This document shows, piece by piece, positions 30,663-36,307 of a stretch of DNA of 36,307 nt. The notes under the pieces are model-generated. The model was given only the letters and a program-made list of their open reading frames with translations, had not been told where the DNA came from and ran no database searches. The translations under genes were made by a program, and so were the position numbers. Source of the DNA: Phaeoceros laevis (taxonomy: Eukaryota > Anthocerotophyta > Anthocerotopsida > Notothyladales); NCBI GenBank assembly GCA_049999765.1, contig JBNGIQ010007861.1:1-36307 (forward strand). The letters are read 5' to 3'. Within the stretch, counting starts at the first letter, position 1. Every line of letters begins with the position of its first letter.

Positions 30663-30859
30663 TAATAAGATAGCTTAGTTGTAGGAATCGGCGATTTATT
30701 CAAATGAATCGCATATTCATACGTAAAGTACAGCGCAGTAAGTAAAAATCGTAGAGTAACTTTCATTATATATGGTGAGAAAAAACATCAAAATACCATA
30801 ATTATACAGTATGATTTTTCGAAGTTAGCATGTCCAAGTTACGAGCCCCCATCGCTCGG

Positions 30860-30975
30860 CCCGCCATCGCTCAAGCCCGCCACCGCCCAAGCCCGCCATC
30901 GCCTAAGCCCGCCATCGCCCAAGCTCCCCATCGCCCAAGCCCGCCATCGCCCAAGCCCGCCATCGCTCTGCCCGC
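30860..30975. repeat. GC-rich 16-bp minisatellite, about seven copies
   Basis: The unit CCCGCCATCGCCCAAG repeats in register at 30860, 30876, 30892, 30908, 30924, 30940 and 30956 with one to three changes each. It is flanked by looser GCCATCGCT(T/C)GCC repeats up to about 31020. It forms a sharp GC island inside very AT-rich DNA. Open frames across it (Pro/Ala/His-rich on plus, Gly/Trp-rich on minus) follow from the repeat; the period is not a multiple of three and no family is seen. Confidence 0.8.
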
Positions 30976-31117
30976 TTGCCATCGCTTGCCATGGCTCGCC
31001 ATCGCTCGCCCGCCATGCTCTCCGCCCCCGCGATGCTCAATATCTAAGATGTAGTTAAGTAGGTAACTAAGTATGTATAGACAAGATCGTATATAGTGAT
31101 ATAAATACTTATAACAC

Positions 31118-31440
31118 TTAGGGAAGCGGTATTTCCAACTGAACAAGGTGTCACATGATTGACCGATACATTTAGGGAAGCCGCATTTCCCACTGAACAA
31201 GGTGTCGCATGATTGACCGATACACTCAGGGAAGGGGTATTTTCCGCTGATCAAGGTGTCGCATTATTGACCAATACACTTAGGGAAGCCTTATAAGATG
31301 ACCATTTTATTGCTTGGATCAACAAAACAATTTGTGTGAGCTTTGAGTTCGAGTTTCCAACAAACACTTAAGGAAGAGGTATAAGATGACCATTTTATTG
31401 CTTGGAGCAACAAAACCATTGGTGTGAGCTTCCAACAAAC
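31118..31440. repeat. 54-bp tandem array and adjacent ~100-bp duplication
   Basis: TTAGGGAAG-type starts at 31118, 31172, 31226 and 31280 mark three full 54-bp units sharing CTGAACAAGGTGTCGCATGA and TTGACCGATACA. Directly after, TATAAGATGACCATTTTATT and TTGCTTGGA(T/G)CAACAAAAC occur twice (about 31289 and 31380). No coding region. Confidence 0.8.
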
Positions 31441-33276
31441 CAACCTGTGGCCCACCACCTACGTATACATTTATCTCTGAAAAGGCACAACTATTTTGCA
31501 CGACTAGTATATGGAAGATTTACCACCCAAGTGACTTCGTTGTAAACACGAAAAGTTTGTCATACTAGCTTGGAGTGATCCAATTGTGTAGGATTTAAGA
31601 TTGGTTTTCTAGAGAGCCCTTTTCACTAAGCAATGACATAGTCTCCGTCGCGAAGATTTACTATAAAATGGTGCCACAACTTTCAGATCCAATAGAAAAA
31701 TTGTGCAAGGTTCAGCGACTCTTCGTGTAACTTGTTCTGAGGCTCGAAATGTAATGAGTTCTGACCTTGGCCGCTTGGCAATCAAATTGCATGCTCCAAA
31801 AGATACGTATTTGTAGAAGTTTACACAATCTCATGTAAAAGGATATGATGTGACGTGTATTTAAGGAGGTTTACATTGTGTGTGTGATGTAAGGACCCTT
31901 CACCATTACATTATGTGAACAAGATAGTAGCTTTAATAGTATCTGTTTGAAAGTTTGTAAATTCTTTTGACATGTGGATATTACGATAGTCTTCAAAAGT
32001 ATCCTCTTTGAAAGTTTGTAAAAAATTTTGGACATTTGTGCACTAATGTCTTGAGTAGTAGTAGTAGAAAAGAGCCGCAATATACCAACTCCGCAAGAGA
32101 ATTGAGCACGCCACCATGCGGATGCCATGACTTTGATGTAAACAAGTTATATCAACTCCACACAGGAGTCAAATACACAAGTCGTCAACTCGATTAGTGA
32201 AAAGTCTTTCACATTTGGCTATTTCATCACATCATGATGATACCCACGTCATAATTCACAATACCAGCTTGATTCACCCACTTTGCTTGCTAGTTTGCAA
32301 ATATAAAAGTGATCATGCTCCCATCCTTCATGTATCTTACAATGTGCGTCATCTCATTAAAAGTGCACCCAATGTGTGATAGTTCTGTCACGAATAACCC
32401 TCCAAAGGCCTTGCTTCTTCCTTCTATGTTAAAAGTATCACTACACTTCAGTCCCGATGTGTGCTAATTTGCGAAGCCATAACCTTTTCCACTATCTTCC
32501 TTGCTGTTATATGCGTCAAAAATTCATTGCCACTTCCCATGGATGGATAATATCCTTGCTCTCTGACAATTTCTTCATCTATTTGTTGAAAATAATAAAA
32601 TAGATTTCTTCATCTATTTATTGAAAATAATTAAGTAGCATTCATCCCTTTGTGCATAGGTTTCTTCCTCCAAATATTCATCCTCATTTTTGTGATTTTC
32701 ACCCATAGCTCCATAAATTTTGACCCACAATTTCAACCCATTTTCACTATGCGATGTCATAGTTCCTGCAAAGTATATGAGAGATAACATCATGAACCAT
32801 GGTCAATCACACCTCAATCCTCAATCATTAGTTCCATTTTCAAGTCCTTTCTGAAGCTCTCTTTATATTGTTACAATAGAACCTACATATCACCCTTATT
32901 CCAATGCAGAGCAAAACTTTCCATGCAACAAATTTAATGGGTACTCATGCCTTCATACTCTCCACCTTCTAGTCAATTTATACTCCATCCTTACTTTTAC
33001 GTCTGTCACTTCTCACTCTCCAATTCTCTATGAGATAGAAGTTCAAACATAAGAACTTCCAACCCGCCGTCCAATCCATTACCCCAAGACCCTGACCACT
33101 CCCATAACCCCAACTCAAATATGACAATCCATTACCCCCAAAACCCTAACCATTACCTCAAACTCCCATGGCCTTAAATATAACATCGAACTATGAGGAT
33201 TACTACCACAAAGTTACCAATGCATAAGCACTTTTATATAGCATGAAGATTATCAAGAGTAATATGAGCATTAGTA
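31441..33276. other. AT-rich spacer, nothing recognised
   Basis: No ORF with family signal, no complete RNA gene, no clear element ends. A near-duplicate TTTGAAAGTTTGTAAA pair occurs at about 31946 and 32009, and TTTCTTCATCTATTT.TTGAAAATAAT twice at about 32570-32630. Low-complexity CCATTACCCCAAAACCCTAAC-like runs lie near 33060-33150. Confidence 0.5.
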
Positions 33277-33434
33277 CCAATAATCAAAATACATCAGTCT
33301 ATAACACAACCCATTCAACAATACATCAACCAATAATCAAAATACATCCGTCTATAACAAAACCCACTCAACAATACATCAACCAATAATCAAAATACAT
33401 CCGTCTGTAAAAAACCCACTCAACAAAACATCAA
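33277..33434. repeat. 53-bp tandem repeat, three copies
   Basis: CCAATAATCAAAATACATC starts at 33277, 33330 and 33383; each unit continues with (A/C)GTCT(A/G)TAA and CCCA(T/C)TCAACAA. The copies differ at only a few positions, with a small deletion in the third. Confidence 0.85.
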
Positions 33435-33638
33435 CAGGGCCGTATTGACTATATATGCAAATTTGTTTTGAACTATAGTATATATTTATACACAAACCAT
33501 TGCAACTCACATTTGGACAAAGTGGCGTAGTAAAGCTTACCTCAAAGAACAAAGAAAGTTAATCCAAACATGTGCAAAGTTAGTGGTTGACTCTTCATCC
33601 CAAAGTTCACATGTTATCATCCATGTTAATGTACAAAA

Positions 33639-36085
33639 TCATTGGCAATCCAGTACCTCTTTTGGTGACGCCTCTGCACGCGCCTTCTTCTTTAGCCTGG
33701 TGTGACCTGTCGGGATCTTCCTTCCCACCTTCCGTTTGGGACTTGGAACAACGTCCCCCGGTTCTGGCCTACCATTGTTGCGACCCACGGCCGTTGTCCA
33801 CTCGGCTTCACTTTGCTGTTCCTCAGGCGAAGTACAGGTACCATTGAAAGGTGGCATGTAACAAAACCTGCAAGATCCTCAACCACGAACTTAGGTTTGC
33901 AGTCCCATGAATCCAAACAAATACGACAGCAGAAAAGGCCACGTGGACATACCACTGATCTGGCAGTATCGGATGCTCCGCGGGCAGTCTCCTCCATTTC
34001 CTACATTTCTCGCACATTACCCACTCGCTCTGGGCTTCCAGCGGAGCACTCAGATCGTCCAACTGTGGTTGACCAGCATGCAAATGAGCAAGATTATCAG
34101 AAACCTGGGATGGCGGCTCCGCTATCTAGCCCAGCCGTCAGAGCTACATACCATATGGTGATCGTTTTCAAAGTTGTCTTCCCAGTACTTGTCACAGGTT
34201 GCTGCTAACCACTGGTCCAGTGCATAATATTGTGCAGAGTCTTCAAACCCTTGCTTAGAGTTGAGCACCCCCACCCAGGTCTCCGTGGTCTGCGACACGG
34301 GGTACACATTTGTTACCTCGGCTATGCAGGCTCACGTCATGGGGAACAACAAGGTTCTGGACAAGAGAAAGCTTACCATCAGAGGAGTTGTATCGACGAC
34401 TCCAATTACCCCGCGCATATCTGCACTGTGGAGCATGCCTCCTACTCTCTTGTATGCCTGCAAGCTAGCCATGTGATGGTGAGTGAAACCAAGCATGTTG
34501 GCAGCAGACAAACTGACGGATATAAGCCACCTAGGCATGGAAGGGCTGCTAAATACCTCAATCAGGCGTCCATGCCAGTATAGAAATACACCGCAATTGC
34601 CGAGGTCCTTCTCTTGATTGCTAAACCCTATTGTCAAAGTCAGCTCTGCTCCCATGATCTCCTTTCGAACAACTTGTGGCTTGGGGAGAGATTTGTCCAG
34701 CCTCCGGGTCCTGACCTGAATTCCGTTGACGAGTATCTCCATCTCTGGTACCAGAAACAACACCTCCAGATATGATCTCAAGGAATAGTCGAGAGCTACC
34801 TTTTCACTCGTCTGCCCAGGACGAGACCTCACTCTCTTGGAGCGTATGCAGATGTCATCCCCTTCCCACTTCAGCTTGTACCCCGCACCCCATCTATCCA
34901 GGTTGTAGATGAAGATGCGAGTCCCCCTCACCAACTTCGCAAACTCGCTGGATAGTCTCTGCTTGTCAAAAGGAGAGTGCTCACATACCGCCAGTAGGCT
35001 GCCTTCTGCGTCTAACGCAGACTGCACAGTTAAATCGATATCCATACTTCCTCCCAACTGACGCCGCCACGTCACTTTAGGGACCTCCAGAACCTGCGCT
35101 TCAGACACGGGGGTTCAAATATTGCAAGACAGTGAGCGAATAAGAGACAAGAAGCCAAAGGGTCACAAGTTCTCACCTCCTTCCCTTCGTTGTACGAGGT
35201 TGACAGAAGAGCAAGGGACTGTGTGTCCCCACACCGAGTGAGGACTAAAGTATCCTTGCCCACTTGCATGGACCCGGATTTGAAGCCTACTCCGAACCTA
35301 CCAACCCGATTGATGTCCCTACCCTCTTCTGACTTGCTGTGGCCAAAAGTCAACATCAACCTGATTTCCTCGTGGTCCATGCCGGACCCGTCATCCTCAA
35401 CGCATAGTATCGGGATTGAGTGCCCTTTCAGGACTCCTTGAACAACAGATATGGACAGCTTCTTTGCCTTGGCATCACGGGCGTTGTCCACAAGCTCAGC
35501 AATGGCACCGAACATCCACGAGGCATGCTGCTGCCTCAGGCTGGCTAGAAATCGCGGATGAGTTTCTGCCCTGCGAGTGATTGCCGCCGGTGTGACAGGA
35601 GGCTCCGGGACAGCTTGCGGTGGCGGCGGCGGAGGACCTATCATCCTGCAAAAGACCAGCGCCTCTCCACGGCAGACATACTCCACAGACGGTACCTGTA
35701 TGAGCAGGTCACAGCCGCTAAGGTGTACAACAGCCACTTTGGCAGTACTAGACAAGAAGCTCAGAAACTTTCCCCACTCCACCCTTGTATGATCGCCCCT
35801 TCCGTCGTGATAGAGCCTGAAGCAGGCCAACGCAGACAAGTTGAACAAGGCTGCATCTTCCCACCTGTCTTCGCACTCCAGAAAGTCAGGCAAAGGCACT
35901 TGGTGCCCCACCGCAGCCACTGGAGAAATTTGGTGCCGAGGCGGGTGCCTGGTGGATTTTTTGAACAGCGCCCCTCTCCAAGGACCAAGCTTGTCTGTCA
36001 TCCTGAGAATTTTCTTGTGAGTTCCCAAGCAGCCAGATTTCTTCTCATGTAGGACCGGAGCAATTTCCTGCAGAAAGTAAGCCAT
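33639..36085 (-). CDS. MORC-type GHKL ATPase with CW zinc finger
   Basis: Chromatin-associated ATPase of the MORC family, expected in the nucleus. Six exons: 36085-35177, 35093-34557, 34457-34377, 34289-34152, 34104-33953, 33867-33639; 681 residues, all phases closed. N-terminal ~150 residues (FLECEDRWEDAALFNLSAL, VAVVHLSGCDLLIQVPS) are not part of the classical MORC module. A Pro run follows, then the GHKL ATPase: N-box AIAELVDNARDAKAKKL about 194-210, DDGSGM 231-236, GRFGVGFKSGSM 262-273, STSYNEG. An S5-like region covers exons 2-4. A CW finger has Trp583, Cys586, Cys589, Trp606, Cys608 and Cys617, split by an intron inside W606. CW domains of this type read histone H3K4 methylation. The tail is basic (PKRKVGRK, RLKKKARA), an NLS candidate. 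No C-terminal coiled coil is seen. The Met at 36085 is preceded in frame by TGA at 36106-36104, supporting the start unless an unseen upstream intron exists. Confidence 0.88.
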
Positions 36086-36307
36086 GGACGCAGACTCCTG
36101 GTCTCAAAGCGCACGCCAAAGAACCAATTTTCTTGGTCCCCGGTGCCATCGTGCCTTGCTTCCACCCCTTGTTCCCCTTCCGGTACCTCCAGCTGCCATC
36201 ACCTGTGCCGAGTTTCCTGCTCCGCCTGCCCTTGCTGCTGCTTTCCTCCAACTCAATTTTCTTGCGAGCTTCTTGGCAATCCCACCCGCGTCAACTCCTC
36301 CCTCCGC
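36086..36307 (-). promoter_or_regulatory. Upstream flank of the MORC gene, possibly leader
   Basis: Contains the in-frame TGA just above the MORC start. One minus-strand frame stays open through a basic stretch (SSSKGRRSRKLGTGDGSWRY) toward the window edge. It cannot be joined in phase to the MORC exon with a normal GT-AG intron. It may be 5'UTR or part of a gene that begins outside the window. Confidence 0.35.

Noticed and set aside
30830-31054. Pro/Ala-rich protein encoded by the GC island
   Set aside because: The frame is forced open by a 16-bp repeat, lacks any family signal, and the period is not a multiple of three.
31118-31290. CRISPR-like regularly spaced repeats
   Set aside because: Units are contiguous 54-bp tandem copies without unique spacers, in a eukaryotic genome with no cas genes.
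36045-36251. Basic 68-codon frame as the first exon of the MORC gene
   Set aside because: No GT donor in that frame joins in phase to the exon starting GAA ATT GCT, and the Met at 36085 has its own in-frame upstream stop.

Overview
The window is nuclear DNA of a green plant (streptophyte). Every recognisable gene is a eukaryotic, plant-type gene split by short GT-AG introns, mostly about 60-180 bp. The set includes a DRP4-type dynamin, a plant MORC with CW finger, a plastid-type SF1 helicase and a peroxisomal dienoyl-CoA reductase ending in SKL. Compact introns and AT-rich, repeat-filled spacers would suit a bryophyte, lycophyte or charophyte rather than a flowering plant, but I cannot fix the species. 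Two N runs (3370-3379, 24745-24844) show a draft assembly.

Layout. 1-5400 is gene-poor: a 111-bp tandem array, a 291-bp piggyBac-like miniature element with intact TTAA duplications, small tandem repeats, a degraded hAT transposase C-terminus and a TGATATT microsatellite. 5412-18042 is dense and alternates strands: DRP4-like dynamin (-), a SKA kinetochore-type protein (+), an organelle-type SF1 helicase (-) and a 19-exon XylB-like FGGY sugar kinase (+). After a 1.2-kb spacer comes a glutaredoxin/DEP/DUF547 protein (+, 20012-22878) with a 5'UTR intron holding an 81-bp tandem duplication. A doubtful small secreted protein (-) follows, then peroxisomal 2,4-dienoyl-CoA reductase (-, 25228-26585) and prefoldin subunit 1 (+, 27021-27972). 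28-33.6 kb is AT-rich spacer with tRNA-like SINE pieces and at least five tandem arrays. A MORC-type GHKL ATPase with CW zinc finger (-, 33639-36085) closes the window.

Exon-intron structures were worked out by hand from frame, GT-AG sites and family similarity. For eight genes all phases close from ATG to stop. The exception is the dynamin, whose reconstructed frame holds one in-frame TGA in place of the conserved Arg codon just before the G4 motif. Three neighbouring pairs are head-to-head over 264-435 bp (dynamin/SKA, helicase/kinase, reductase/prefoldin), so shared bidirectional promoters are likely; two carry short repeated motifs.

The genes are unrelated housekeeping functions (membrane fission, chromosome segregation, organelle nucleic acids, sugar phosphorylation, redox, fatty-acid oxidation, tubulin/actin folding, chromatin), not a pathway. 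I see no defence island, biosynthetic cluster or clearly new multi-gene system. The most notable items are the piggyBac-like element, the dynamin nonsense codon, a 7-nt microexon in prefoldin 1, the Cys-to-Ser active site and 11-residue repeats in the glutaredoxin protein, the SKA3-like/SKA1-like composite, and the bacterial-looking sugar kinase.
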